Part shown: in pieces, positions 8,581 to 16,737 of the stretch | How the letters are laid out: every line of letters begins with the position of its first letter | Position numbering within the stretch: position 1 is the stretch's first letter | Origin: an uncultured Marinobacter sp. | Lineage (GTDB): Bacteria > Pseudomonadota > Gammaproteobacteria > Pseudomonadales > Oleiphilaceae | Assembly (NCBI RefSeq): GCF_947488835.1 | Contig: NZ_CANLBK010000001.1 | Span: 1,364,001-1,428,000 of the forward strand | Direction: 5' to 3' | Length of the DNA stretch: 64,000 nt | Translations under genes and position numbers: made by a program | Notes under the pieces: model-generated | The model's input: the letters and a program-made list of their open reading frames with translations, nothing else | The model's database searches: none | Told to the model about the DNA's origin: nothing

Positions 8581-9738
8581 ATGTCAGAACCCGCAGTTTC
8601 TTCTATAACACTCGAGGCCTGTCATGCCCTTTCCGACATCCCCAGGGATACTTGGGAAAGGCTGGCAGGCACCGGCAACCCGTTTCTCCGGTACGAATTT
8701 TTTGAAGCGCTGGAAAGCACCCGCTGCACCAGTGAAACAACTGGCTGGAAGCCTAGCCACTTGATATTCCGCATGGGCGGCGAAATTGCCGGAGTTGCCC
8801 CGGCCTATCTGAAATCCCACTCCATGGGCGAGTATGTGTTTGACTGGGCCTGGGCAGATGCCTACCAACGCTACGGAATGAGCTATTATCCGAAACTCCT
8901 GATTGCCGTTCCGTTTACACCGTCCCAGGGATCACGATTATTGCTTGATCCACAACTTCGCAGCGCTCTTGACGCCCAAAGTATTCATGACCTTCTTGAC
9001 GCCCTTATCGCCAAACTTGGCGCTCACTCGTGGCACCTTTTGTTTCCGAACGCGCAAGACCAGCAACTGCTTCAACACGAAACTCAGCTGCACCGAATAG
9101 GCTGCCAGTTCCACTGGCGCAACAACGGCTATGCACGCTTTGATGACTTCCTGGACAAACTTACCTCCCGCAAACGTAAATCCATTCGCAAAGAACGCCG
9201 CCAGGTAGCCGAGCAAGACATCACCTTTAACCGCTTTGATGGGCGGGATATATCTGATCACATTCTAGCGGCGTTTTATGTTTTCTATCAGGCCACCTAC
9301 CTCAAGCGCGGACAACGCCCCTACCTGAACCGACAGTTCTTTGAGCAGATACGAGAAGCCATGCCCGAACACCTGCATGTGATCATTGCAATTAAAGAGG
9401 GCGAAATGATTGCGGGTGCATTATTTCTAAGTGGAGGGAGCACACTCTACGGCCGCTACTGGGGCTGCCTTGAGGAATACGATCACCTGCACTTTGAAAC
9501 CTGCTACTACCAGGGCATTGAACTGGCCATCGAGTTAGGCCTTCAAACATTTGATGCAGGTGCGCAAGGTGAGCACAAATTGGTGCGAGGCTTTGAGCCG
9601 GTGTTGACCCACTCATGGCACGGCATTACTCACTCAGGGTTTCATGATGCAATTAAGGCATTTACCCATGAAGAGGCGGAGCAGGTTATGGGGTATTACG
9701 AAGAGGCCAAGGCGGCGCTGCCGTTCAGAAAGGCATAG
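8581..9738 (+). CDS. GNAT-like N-acyltransferase (COG3146 / peptidogalycan family)
   Basis: A 385-residue soluble protein of the COG3146 (formerly DUF482) family, related to FemAB/GNAT acyltransferases. The pattern NPFLRYEFFEALE near residue 33, WDWAWADAYQRYG-like segment near 90, SRKRKSIRKERR near 200 and the closing GAQGEHKLVRGFEP near 328 are those of this family. Its acceptor is unknown; homologues are annotated as peptidogalycan biosynthesis or N-acetyltransferase without direct proof. The ribosome site AAGGAG lies about 12 nt before the ATG, longer than optimal. It follows the CpxP-like gene by 57 nt and could be in the same transcript. Confidence 0.82.
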   Translation: MSEPAVSSITLEACHALSDIPRDTWERLAGTGNPFLRYEFFEALESTRCTSETTGWKPSHLIFRMGGEIAGVAPAYLKSHSMGEYVFDWAWADAYQRYGMSYYPKLLIAVPFTPSQGSRLLLDPQLRSALDAQSIHDLLDALIAKLGAHSWHLLFPNAQDQQLLQHETQLHRIGCQFHWRNNGYARFDDFLDKLTSRKRKSIRKERRQVAEQDITFNRFDGRDISDHILAAFYVFYQATYLKRGQRPYLNRQFFEQIREAMPEHLHVIIAIKEGEMIAGALFLSGGSTLYGRYWGCLEEYDHLHFETCYYQGIELAIELGLQTFDAGAQGEHKLVRGFEPVLTHSWHGITHSGFHDAIKAFTHEEAEQVMGYYEEAKAALPFRKA

Positions 9739-9750
9739 CCTACCCTTATT

Positions 9751-9780
9751 GGCCGGGGAGCCTGGCCAGACTCCCCGGCC
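9751..9780. terminator. bidirectional hairpin between convergent genes
   Basis: A perfect 10-bp GC-rich stem (GGCCGGGGAG / CTCCCCGGCC) with a 10-nt loop sits between the stops of the N-acyltransferase (9738) and the dodecin (9792). No T-tract follows on either side, so termination is inferred from position and stem strength only. Confidence 0.5.
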
Positions 9781-9791
9781 AGGCCTGGCCA

Positions 9792-10007
9792 TCAGCCCTG
9801 ATTAACCCTGAAACCAATTTTAAGCGATACCTGGTAGTGGCCAACTTTGCCATCAACAATATGACCTCGGGTTTCCATGACCTCAAACCACTCCATGTTC
9901 TGAATGCTTTTCGCCGATTCCGCGAGTGCATTGTCAATTGCGTTTTCGATGCTGGTTTCTGATGAACCAACAATTTCAACTTTCTTGTAAACATGGTTAT
10001 CTGGCAT
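9792..10007 (-). CDS. dodecin family flavin-binding protein
   Basis: A 71-residue protein matching dodecin: MPDNHVYKKVEIVGSSETSI at the start, a helix, then FEVMETRGHIVDGKVGHYQV, in which the Trp-Phe-Glu and the glycine-rich strand are characteristic. Dodecins assemble into dodecamers that store riboflavin-type flavins and protect against their photochemistry. The ATG at 10007 is chosen because an AAGGAG ribosome site lies 6 nt before it and family members begin here; a longer in-frame reading upstream has no support. Single-gene unit, convergent with the acyltransferase. Confidence 0.92.
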   Translation of the reverse strand: MPDNHVYKKVEIVGSSETSIENAIDNALAESAKSIQNMEWFEVMETRGHIVDGKVGHYQVSLKIGFRVNQG

Positions 10008-10259
10008 AGCAAGACTCCTTGTGCTCGGTGGCTTTAACCAAAAGCCTAGGAGACAGCCTCGCACTCAGCAAATTACAGAACCGTAGTTTTAAGGTTAATG
10101 GCGGTTCGTGTTTAATAAAGCGGCACTGCCGTTTTGACAAGGCAACAGCGCCAGTTTGCGCTGCAGCCAGCAAGCGCAAGCATTAGAAAAGCGATTAAAA
10201 CTCGTCCATCCGCTGTTCACATAAGCACAACTCCTATGTGTAATAATGCACTCAACCAA

Positions 10260-12809
10260 TCACGGCGAGACTAAATCACTAAAATCGTAAAAATAAGCCT
10301 TACCTGGCGCCAAGTAATAACTCGAGGTATATGCACCGATCAAGCCTGTGTTGCCATCAAGGGAGACTGCATAGCCAAAACGATCATCCTGCCGAGCGGG
10401 CTCTGCCCATAGCTTGTCCTGCTCGCTCCATGTACCGCCGGAACGCGTAAACACGTAGGCCACACCTGATTGCCCGGCATAGGCGTCTGCGAAACCAGCC
10501 CCAATCAGTATGGTGTCGTCGAGAATAGAGACCGAACTCCCGAATATATCGCGTGACTCGCCATCACTTGCCGTAAGCCGCTGGCTCTTGCTCCAAACGC
10601 CCCCAACCCGATCGTAAACATAGGCTGAACCTTGCGACGTTTTGGTGCCGACGGTGCCTTGACTCTGCCCTATCACGGCGGTTTCACCGGAGATAGAAAC
10701 TGAGTAACCGAATAGCGCCTTGCCCTCACTAACACCGACTGCCAGCATCTGATCATGGCTCCAGCTATTACCCGAGCGGGTAAAAACATGGACCGCACCT
10801 TCTGCATTGTTACCACTGAGACGGGTAAAAGGCGCGCCAATCATGGCGGTGTCACCTTGGAGAGCGACTGCGTGGCCAAACTTTGCAATTTCAGGCTCAG
10901 AACCACCGATTGCAGTAAGTTTAGCCTGCTGGCTCCAGGAACTGCCTGTTCGAGTAAAAGCATACGCAGCGCCCTGTAGCCCTGCACCATTTTTATAGTA
11001 CCCAATGGCACCCACTAGTACGGTATCGCCCTCAATCGCGACCGCACTACCGAAGCTCTCTCTAGGCACTCGAACGTCTGCCACAAGTTTAGCCTGCTCA
11101 CTCCAGGCACCGTTCGAGCGGGCGAACACATAGGCCGCGCCCCCGCCGTCAGCATTTCTCGCACCAACTACTATAGTATCGCCATCAATGGCAACCGAAG
11201 AGCCAAAGTAATCAATGCTCGACTTGTCACTCGCGATAAGCTGCTTGCTCTCGCTCCAAACACCGTTAACGCGCGTAAATACATAGGCTGAACCAGCGTC
11301 CCTGTCGCGACCAATTTCGGCGAATTCCGCCCCTATCACCGCAGTGTCGCCGTCCATCGCAACCGAAACGCCGAAACTATCATCATCCGTGAGGTCGCTC
11401 GCGGATACCTTTTGCACCATATTCGGTGAAGCGATAATGGTTAAAATCTGAGTTGTTGTATCCGTTTGGCTTACACTGTCAGTTACCGTCAGTTCAACGC
11501 TGTAACTCCCTGCAGACGTGTATGCGTGAGTTGCCTGTGCGCCATGGGCCATATTGCCATCACCAAACGTCCAGTCATATGTAAGATTCGCGCCCATCGA
11601 ATCGCCCGCATTAAACGTCAGGTTCTGATTCGCTACTTGATCACCGCTGACACTGAAGGCTGCGGTTGGTGGCGCCGGCGGTGTTGAACCTTCTGTAATG
11701 GCCAGATCAAGAGGTTCAGTGTCGCTACGATTACCTCTGTCTGTAACCGTAAGTACTGCCGTGTAGTTACCCGCATCCGCATAAACATGTGTTGCCTGTG
11801 CGCCGGTGGCCGCATCACCATCGCCGAATTCCCAAGCGTAAGTCAGCGTATCGCCAGTTGAGGTATCTGCGTCAAAAGACTGGGGGTCGCCGGCTTTGAG
11901 TGATCCGCTGAAAGTGAACGATGCAACAGGCAGAGGCGGCGCACCGGGAACCCAAACGGGGCTCAGACCCGTGGCGTTATCCGGTGGAACAGCGCCATAT
12001 TGGGCTTGCATGTTGGCACGTGCGGTAGCGAGCAAGTCTGGATGGTCCGCAGCCGCCTGCCTAATTTCGTCGAACTTGATTTGCCCAACACCGTTGATCT
12101 GACCGTCATCTGCAAAATCTTCAGCAATCGAATCGATTCCGGCTTGGTCTATACCTGCAGTCAATGTGGCTGCAGAGAACAGTAACAAGTTCGCACTGTC
12201 ACTCTGGTGTGCAGTGCTACCCTTTTCCTCGTGAAGATCAAGTGAGGCTGGGACCGCATTGATGCCTATGATAGCGTTCAAGTCGTCACGTGCCTGAGCG
12301 CGAGCGTTGCCAAAATCAGCACCAGCAGCCATTAGCGTCCGGGTACGTGCCGCAGCAAAGTGGGTAAACAGGTTCACGTTGGCACTGGCATCATCCGGCA
12401 ATGTGATGGCGGCATGAAGTGTGGCGCTATCGCTGGTGAAATTGCTGACAGCCTCATTAAAAAACACACCTGTCATTTTAAGTTGGGTCGGGCCCGCCCA
12501 GTCAGCACCCGTAAGACTAAAACCACCATTGGACGCTATATCACCCGAAACAGAAGCGCTGCCAAGCGAACCATCGGCTTGTAGCTGAATGGCCGTCGCA
12601 GCGCCGCCAGCCTGAAATGGCCCTTTTTGAGCATTGCCCGACATAGGGGTAGTGGTGGTGGGATTTTGATCATCAGTGTCGTTGCCATCGCTACTTCCGC
12701 CACAGGCGATAAGTCCTAGCGAAGCAACTACAGCAATCAACACACCGCGCGCACCTCCAATCATGGACGCCGATGCATGGCTGCTTTTCGATTCGGCTAT
12801 TTCGGACAT
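10260..12809 (-). CDS. lipoprotein with two PKD domains and a seven-repeat FG-GAP propeller
   Basis: An 849-residue surface or periplasmic protein. The signal ends in the lipobox LIAC with Cys36 then Gly-Gly-Ser; a region up to residue 285 is unrecognised. Two PKD domains follow at about 290-375 and 380-460, each with the hallmark WEFGDG/WTFGDG and YxxAGxYxVxLTVTD. From about 463 to the end there are seven repeats of the type FGxSVAxxGDTxVIGA...AYVF, i.e. FG-GAP/integrin-alpha-like blades, enough for one complete seven-bladed beta-propeller. Such proteins bind calcium, glycans or partners; no enzymatic motif is seen. GGGAGAGG precedes the ATG. Divergent from the hydrolase gene at 13081. Confidence 0.85.
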   Translation of the reverse strand: MSEIAESKSSHASASMIGGARGVLIAVVASLGLIACGGSSDGNDTDDQNPTTTTPMSGNAQKGPFQAGGAATAIQLQADGSLGSASVSGDIASNGGFSLTGADWAGPTQLKMTGVFFNEAVSNFTSDSATLHAAITLPDDASANVNLFTHFAAARTRTLMAAGADFGNARAQARDDLNAIIGINAVPASLDLHEEKGSTAHQSDSANLLLFSAATLTAGIDQAGIDSIAEDFADDGQINGVGQIKFDEIRQAAADHPDLLATARANMQAQYGAVPPDNATGLSPVWVPGAPPLPVASFTFSGSLKAGDPQSFDADTSTGDTLTYAWEFGDGDAATGAQATHVYADAGNYTAVLTVTDRGNRSDTEPLDLAITEGSTPPAPPTAAFSVSGDQVANQNLTFNAGDSMGANLTYDWTFGDGNMAHGAQATHAYTSAGSYSVELTVTDSVSQTDTTTQILTIIASPNMVQKVSASDLTDDDSFGVSVAMDGDTAVIGAEFAEIGRDRDAGSAYVFTRVNGVWSESKQLIASDKSSIDYFGSSVAIDGDTIVVGARNADGGGAAYVFARSNGAWSEQAKLVADVRVPRESFGSAVAIEGDTVLVGAIGYYKNGAGLQGAAYAFTRTGSSWSQQAKLTAIGGSEPEIAKFGHAVALQGDTAMIGAPFTRLSGNNAEGAVHVFTRSGNSWSHDQMLAVGVSEGKALFGYSVSISGETAVIGQSQGTVGTKTSQGSAYVYDRVGGVWSKSQRLTASDGESRDIFGSSVSILDDTILIGAGFADAYAGQSGVAYVFTRSGGTWSEQDKLWAEPARQDDRFGYAVSLDGNTGLIGAYTSSYYLAPGKAYFYDFSDLVSP

Positions 12810-12915
12810 TCCAACCTCTCCCTGTCGTTTCTGATCACTCTACTATTGCAAAGAGTGTTCCTTATTAACCTGCATACTTAATGCTTGAAATTAGCAGTGT
12901 CAATTTAAGCTGTAT

Positions 12916-12937
12916 ATCCCCCAAATGAATGATACCG
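12916..12937. promoter_or_regulatory. dyad motif upstream of the hydrolase, copy 1
   Basis: A 22-bp sequence containing ATCCCCCAAATGAATGAT then ACCG, with partial dyad symmetry ATCnnnCAnnTGnnnGAT. Nineteen of 22 bases recur at 15652-15673, and both copies begin exactly 165 nt before a lipoprotein start codon (13081 and 15817). It lies in the divergent gap with the FG-GAP lipoprotein gene, so it could act on either side. The regulator is unknown. Confidence 0.45.
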
Positions 12938-13080
12938 CCGTAAATGCGCCGTTTTACAACCTTGTTCAGCCAGTTATTATTCCGCCTCTGAGCCATGCGC
13001 CCAGGCCCGCCCTTCTCTTGAACAGGCAGAACAACTGCGCAACAACTACAATAAATGCTGTCTTGAATGAGGTAATCAAC

Positions 13081-14070
13081 GTGTCACGGATTTTATTTAC
13101 ATTGATTTCAATATCGCTGTGGGCAGTGCTGCCCGGCTGCGCATCCACGAAAGCGGATCGAAGCGTTGTTGAGACAAAGCAGCCCGATGAAGGAACTCCC
13201 CAATTTTCGATCTGGAACTCGCGCCGTGTCGCATGGCTGGAGCGCGGAGACCCACAAGGCTTTCCCGTACTTTATGCTCATGGCAACCCTGGCTCCCGCC
13301 TGGAGCTCTTGTTTTTGGATGCCAAAGCCAAGGATTACGGGATCCGCCTGATCGTTATGGATAGGCCAGGAATAGGGGCATCCAGTTTCGTCCCGAATTA
13401 TGGCCTGCTGGACTTTGCCGCTGACATGGAAAAACTGGCGGATGAAAAGGGGCTGGATGAGTTTGGTTTAATGGGCTGGTCCAGTGGCGGCCCACCCGTG
13501 CTTGCGACTGCTTACTATTTACCCCAGCGCGTTCGCTTTGCCATCTCGATATCCGGATACACCAACTTCGGCGAGTACGACAAGGCTCTCCAGGCGATGA
13601 GTGACTATGGGTTACGCGGCCCTGAGTTGTCAGAAGAGCATCCGGCGCTGTTCAAGCAAGCACTCAAAGTAGCCCGCTGGGCGGACCTGACTCTACCGGG
13701 TGCCTATATGGCCGTGGCAGAAGCCGAGATGCCCCCTTCAGATCAAGCTCTGCTTAACGACAAGGCGCGCTCTGAGCTATTTGTCCGCAACCAACAGGAA
13801 GCATTAATTCAGGGCGTGAAAGGTGCTATTCAGGATCTCGAAGTGCAATGGGCTGCCTGGCCTTTTTACCTGGCAGAAATTCAGGTGCCAGTACATATCT
13901 ATCAGGGAGAGAAGGATACCTTTGTCCCTGTGGAATTCGCGCGGCACCTGGCTCAGGAAATACCCAATGCATCACTGAACATCCTGCCTGAAAGCGGGCA
14001 TCTGTTACCCCTCGATCAACCGTTTATGGACCAGGTGTTCACGGAGATTCAGCACTATATGGAAAACTGA
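13081..14070 (+). CDS. lipoprotein alpha/beta hydrolase
   Basis: A 329-residue alpha/beta-hydrolase. I place the start at the GTG at 13081: a GAGG site lies before it and the product then opens with a clean lipoprotein signal, VSRILFTLISISLWAVLPGC, with the modified Cys at residue 20. The longer in-frame reading from 12925 would put the signal peptide inside the protein and its first codons inside the dyad motif. Oxyanion motif AHGNPGS near residue 70, nucleophile elbow GWSSGG near 137, catalytic Asp in GEKDTFVP and His in ESGHLLP complete a triad. Substrate unknown. Convergent with the HlyD gene. Confidence 0.85.
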   Translation: MSRILFTLISISLWAVLPGCASTKADRSVVETKQPDEGTPQFSIWNSRRVAWLERGDPQGFPVLYAHGNPGSRLELLFLDAKAKDYGIRLIVMDRPGIGASSFVPNYGLLDFAADMEKLADEKGLDEFGLMGWSSGGPPVLATAYYLPQRVRFAISISGYTNFGEYDKALQAMSDYGLRGPELSEEHPALFKQALKVARWADLTLPGAYMAVAEAEMPPSDQALLNDKARSELFVRNQQEALIQGVKGAIQDLEVQWAAWPFYLAEIQVPVHIYQGEKDTFVPVEFARHLAQEIPNASLNILPESGHLLPLDQPFMDQVFTEIQHYMEN

Positions 14071-14091
14071 GAACTGCTCCGCAGAGCATCT

Positions 14092-14125
14092 ATGCCGCTT
14101 GGACAAACATCATCACAAGCGGCAT
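14092..14125. terminator. hairpin between convergent hydrolase and HlyD genes
   Basis: A perfect 9-bp stem ATGCCGCTT / AAGCGGCAT with a 16-nt loop lies between the stops at 14070 and 14144. There is no T-run, so it is a candidate terminator by position only. Confidence 0.4.
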
Positions 14126-14143
14126 TGCTCAGACAACAGTCTT

Positions 14144-15103
14144 TTAATGGAAGGGGAACAGGTAGTTAACCCAAGAAGACATCCGCAAGAGTATTTTCCG
14201 CATGATCGCTACGTGATGAAAATGCTCGCTATAAATCGCACTTTGCCCAAAGGCACCACCAGGCACTGTGCCCACATACTGCTGGAAATCTGGATCCGTA
14301 ATTTCAATCAGCACCGGTATCCGCCCCGGATGAACAGCCGCCAATGGGTTGATCAAGTTACCACTTGCCTGAACCTGGCCTTCAGCCAGTGCCGGTAATA
14401 CGCTTTTCACCCTGCCGGAAAATACTTGGCCAGGAAGCCCGTTCAAAGCCACTTCAGCCTCATTGCCCGCCTGCAGGCGCAACAGGCTGTTCTGGCGATA
14501 CCAGCCTACAAAGTACAGGTCTTCCGCATGCACAAACACCATGACAGGTCGCAGCGGCAGAGAGACTGCCATCATGCCGGGCCTCAAAGCCAACTGCGCC
14601 ACGTAGCCATCGGTTGGCGCCCGGACAACGGTCTCGCTGAGGTTAAATTCCGCTTCAGCGAGTTGAGCTTGCAATGTATCTGCTTGCGCAGTACTGAGGT
14701 CGGCTGCGCGCTGACTGCCGGCTCCGCGCCTTACCAACTCCAGCGCCCTTTTTTGGTCAATCTTAGCGGATTTTAACTGTGCACGAATCGAGTCAACCTT
14801 GAACTGAAAGGGTTCTGGGTCTATCACGAAAAGCACGTCGTCTTTTTTTACCTTCACGCCACCCTGAACTTTGACCTCAACTACCCGGCCGCTAACGGTT
14901 GGCACGATGGGTGTAGTAACAAAGTAATCGCGACTTGCTTCGGAAAACGGATGATTATAATTCATGCTGAAAATCAGCCCGCCAATCAAAACAACGCCAC
15001 CCAATACCGCGGTAGGTACCGTCCACTTGTTCAACGGGATTCTGAAAATCTTAAAAATGGCAATGCACAGCGCGGTATAGGTAAGAACTAATAAAAGATC
15101 CAT
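14144..15103 (-). CDS. HlyD-family membrane fusion protein (YibH-like)
   Basis: A 319-residue periplasmic adaptor. One or two N-terminal membrane segments (about residues 2-20 and 28-46) anchor it, then a beta-barrel/lipoyl half (PIVPTVSGRVVEVKVQGGVKV), a short coiled coil around 85-135, the second lipoyl half (VRAPTDGYVAQLALRPGMMA) and a barrel domain. These are features of HlyD/EmrA-type adaptors that bridge an inner-membrane pump to the outer membrane. The start overlaps the DUF3302 gene by one base (TAATG), as in the E. coli yibI-yibH pair. No pump or outer-membrane channel gene is adjacent, so the partner is unknown. Confidence 0.88.
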   Translation of the reverse strand: MDLLLVLTYTALCIAIFKIFRIPLNKWTVPTAVLGGVVLIGGLIFSMNYNHPFSEASRDYFVTTPIVPTVSGRVVEVKVQGGVKVKKDDVLFVIDPEPFQFKVDSIRAQLKSAKIDQKRALELVRRGAGSQRAADLSTAQADTLQAQLAEAEFNLSETVVRAPTDGYVAQLALRPGMMAVSLPLRPVMVFVHAEDLYFVGWYRQNSLLRLQAGNEAEVALNGLPGQVFSGRVKSVLPALAEGQVQASGNLINPLAAVHPGRIPVLIEITDPDFQQYVGTVPGGAFGQSAIYSEHFHHVAIMRKILLRMSSWVNYLFPFH

Positions 15104-15489
15104 TAGCGTTCATCTCCCGCTGGCTGGTTAGCCGATTGCTGTAACTGCACAACCTGCGCACTCAGTTCGGATACTTGAACTTTGAGCTCGGCAATAGACG
15201 CATCCGTTGTGCTGGCTGCTTCCGTTTCAGGGTCGGCTTGTGCTACCGCGGCACGCTTGTTAAAGCCCCAACCCCTGTCCTCTCTGTAGAGGGTTGCCCA
15301 TATCCATAAAAAGGGCCAAATAACATGCAGCGTTAACAAACTGATCCACCCGGCTACATGAATGGCATCAGCATGGGGATGGCGTCGCTTTTCAGCAATA
15401 TCGTAGGGAATATCGTGAATTACGATGATTCCGTAAAAAACGGTTATGGCGGCAAAAATCAGTATGCCGAGTGCAATGTAATCAAGCAT
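15103..15489 (-). CDS. DUF3302 inner-membrane protein (YibI-like)
   Basis: A 128-residue protein with two membrane helices (about residues 3-24 and 45-68). The linking loop HDIPYDIAEKRRHPHADAI is the DUF3302 signature, and the end is a short coiled coil (ELKVQVSELSAQVVQLQQ). DUF3302 proteins are regularly encoded directly before an HlyD-family adaptor and probably work with it in the inner membrane; the activity is not known. It is translationally coupled to the HlyD gene (one-base overlap). Confidence 0.85.
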   Translation of the reverse strand: MLDYIALGILIFAAITVFYGIIVIHDIPYDIAEKRRHPHADAIHVAGWISLLTLHVIWPFLWIWATLYREDRGWGFNKRAAVAQADPETEAASTTDASIAELKVQVSELSAQVVQLQQSANQPAGDER

Positions 15490-15651
15490 GGCCGGGCGGG
15501 CTCCGCAGGGTAAACAATTGTTAATGGTTTGAGAGTGACAATAACCGGAAAAGCCAAACGCAACAAACTGAAACTGCAGCTAATTATAGAAACCGTTCAC
15601 CAAATCAATAATTCAAGCCCCTATTCCTCGTGAAAAGTTTGCGCACCAGGC

Positions 15652-15673
15652 ATCCCCCATTTGAGTGATACCG
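15652..15673. promoter_or_regulatory. dyad motif upstream of the Gly-rich lipoprotein, copy 2
   Basis: A 22-bp sequence beginning ATCCCCCATTTGAGTGAT and ending ACCG. It matches copy 1 (12916-12937) at 19 of 22 positions and starts 165 nt before the ATG at 15817, the same spacing as copy 1. The mismatches leave the ATC...CA..TG...GAT dyad intact. Confidence 0.45.
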
Positions 15674-15720
15674 GTCTTCGGCGCAGCCGCCTAAAGTGAG
15701 TATGGCCAACTGCCACCATT

Positions 15721-15762
15721 AGCTACGCCACCGATACGCTGAATTGTAAGCGGTGGCCGGCT
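15721..15762 (+). other. candidate leader hairpin
   Basis: A 7-bp perfect stem GCCACCG (15727-15733) / CGGTGGC (15751-15757), extended by AGC/GCT across a small internal loop, with a 17-nt apical loop. It would lie in the mRNA leader if transcription begins near the dyad motif. It matches no riboswitch family I know. Confidence 0.3.
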
Positions 15763-15816
15763 AAAGGGCTTGCTACCGAAAAAACGAGTTTACCAAGCGG
15801 TGAAAGGAGATACGGA

Positions 15817-16613
15817 ATGTCTAACTCTAACGAACTGAAACAGCAAAAAAGCAGCCAGTCACTGGCTTCCAGATTCTATCCGACACGCACCCTGATTTTT
15901 GCCGGGCTGCTGCGCTGGGCCTTGCGGCCTGCGGCGGTGGTGATGGGGATGGAGGCGGGGGTAACCCGTTCGGCGGCGGGCCACCCGACCAAAATCTGAC
16001 CGACGACATTCCGACCACAACCAGCCTGGCGGAACTGCAAGAGCTGACAAACGATGCCAATCGCGACTATCGATCGTTTTACGTCGATGCATCCAACGAC
16101 AACGGTAAAACTGATGCAAGCCTTGCAGCCGCACCCTGGCTGATGGCTTATGACCCTACGACGGGCAATACTGAGGTAATTGGTAAAAAGTTGTACTCTG
16201 CAAACATTCCGTTTTCTCCCTCCGCGCTACACGAAGCAGATGTTGATCCCAGCAACGGCAGAATTACCAATTATCGAGTGTCCCGCGTTGGCTACCTTCG
16301 TACGATGGATGTAGACCTTGGTGGCGGTACGATGTTCACGTTTCCCGATGCGCTAATGAAGGTGGGCGTAGCCGCAGGCAGTGGGCCCAGCCAGGTAACT
16401 GACGAAAGTCGCGATTCTATAGACCTGGGTTTGATAAGCCCTCACCGCTTGATCCGGGTGACTTATGAAGGCGATAGCGTTAATGACAGTTTTGAAGTAA
16501 TTGCTGTTAATACACGGACAAGCGATTCACTCAACCACCTGATGACAAAACCGGCAAGCGATGACGACGTTGAGTCAGGCGCTGGTTCAACAGCACCCGT
16601 TAACGGGTTCTGA
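15817..16613 (+). pseudogene. Gly-rich lipoprotein gene interrupted by a one-base frameshift
   Basis: A strong AAGGAG site precedes the ATG. The first frame reads to RTLIFAG and then runs into a stop at 15997-15999; the -1 frame carries on as AAALGLAACGGGDGDGGGG and stays open to 16613. Adding one G to the GGG run at 15904-15906 joins both into a 265-residue protein with a perfect lipoprotein signal (RTLIFAGAAALGLAAC), a Gly-rich linker and a globular domain that would be secreted. So either the gene is broken, the base was lost in sequencing a homopolymer, or the ribosome shifts frame. The domain (TTSLAELQELTNDANRDYRS and later SPHRLIRVTYEGDS) is not one I recognise. Confidence 0.75.
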
Positions 16614-16626
16614 GCCCGCCCCTTTC

Positions 16627-16648
16627 CGGTAGGCCTTCGGGCCTACCG
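16627..16648 (+). terminator. hairpin after the lipoprotein gene
   Basis: A perfect 8-bp stem CGGTAGGC / GCCTACCG closes a CTTCGG loop 13 nt after the stop at 16613. The UUCG-type loop is very stable, but what follows is pyrimidine-rich rather than a pure T-tract. Confidence 0.6.
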
Positions 16649-16737
16649 ATTCCCTCCCCTGTCTTTCAAACAACGCCAAAATGTTTAACTAAAGAAGTAT
16701 GGGCGCCAAGTGAGCCACTGCAAAGCGTGACAAAACG

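Larger units (their letters stand above)
15490..15816. other. 327-bp non-coding region before the frameshifted lipoprotein gene
   Basis: No open reading frame of interest. It holds the second copy of the dyad motif (15652-15673) and a potential leader hairpin at 15721-15762. The AAGGAG ribosome site of the lipoprotein gene is at its right end. No known riboswitch signature was recognised. Confidence 0.6.

Noticed and set aside
12925..13080. A longer N-terminus for the lipoprotein hydrolase starting at 12925
   Set aside because: It would bury the signal peptide at residue 53 and overlap the dyad motif; the GTG at 13081 has a better ribosome site and gives a proper lipobox.
15490..15816. Cyclic-di-GMP or cobalamin riboswitch in the lipoprotein leader
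   Set aside because: None of the conserved loop sequences of these families could be found.
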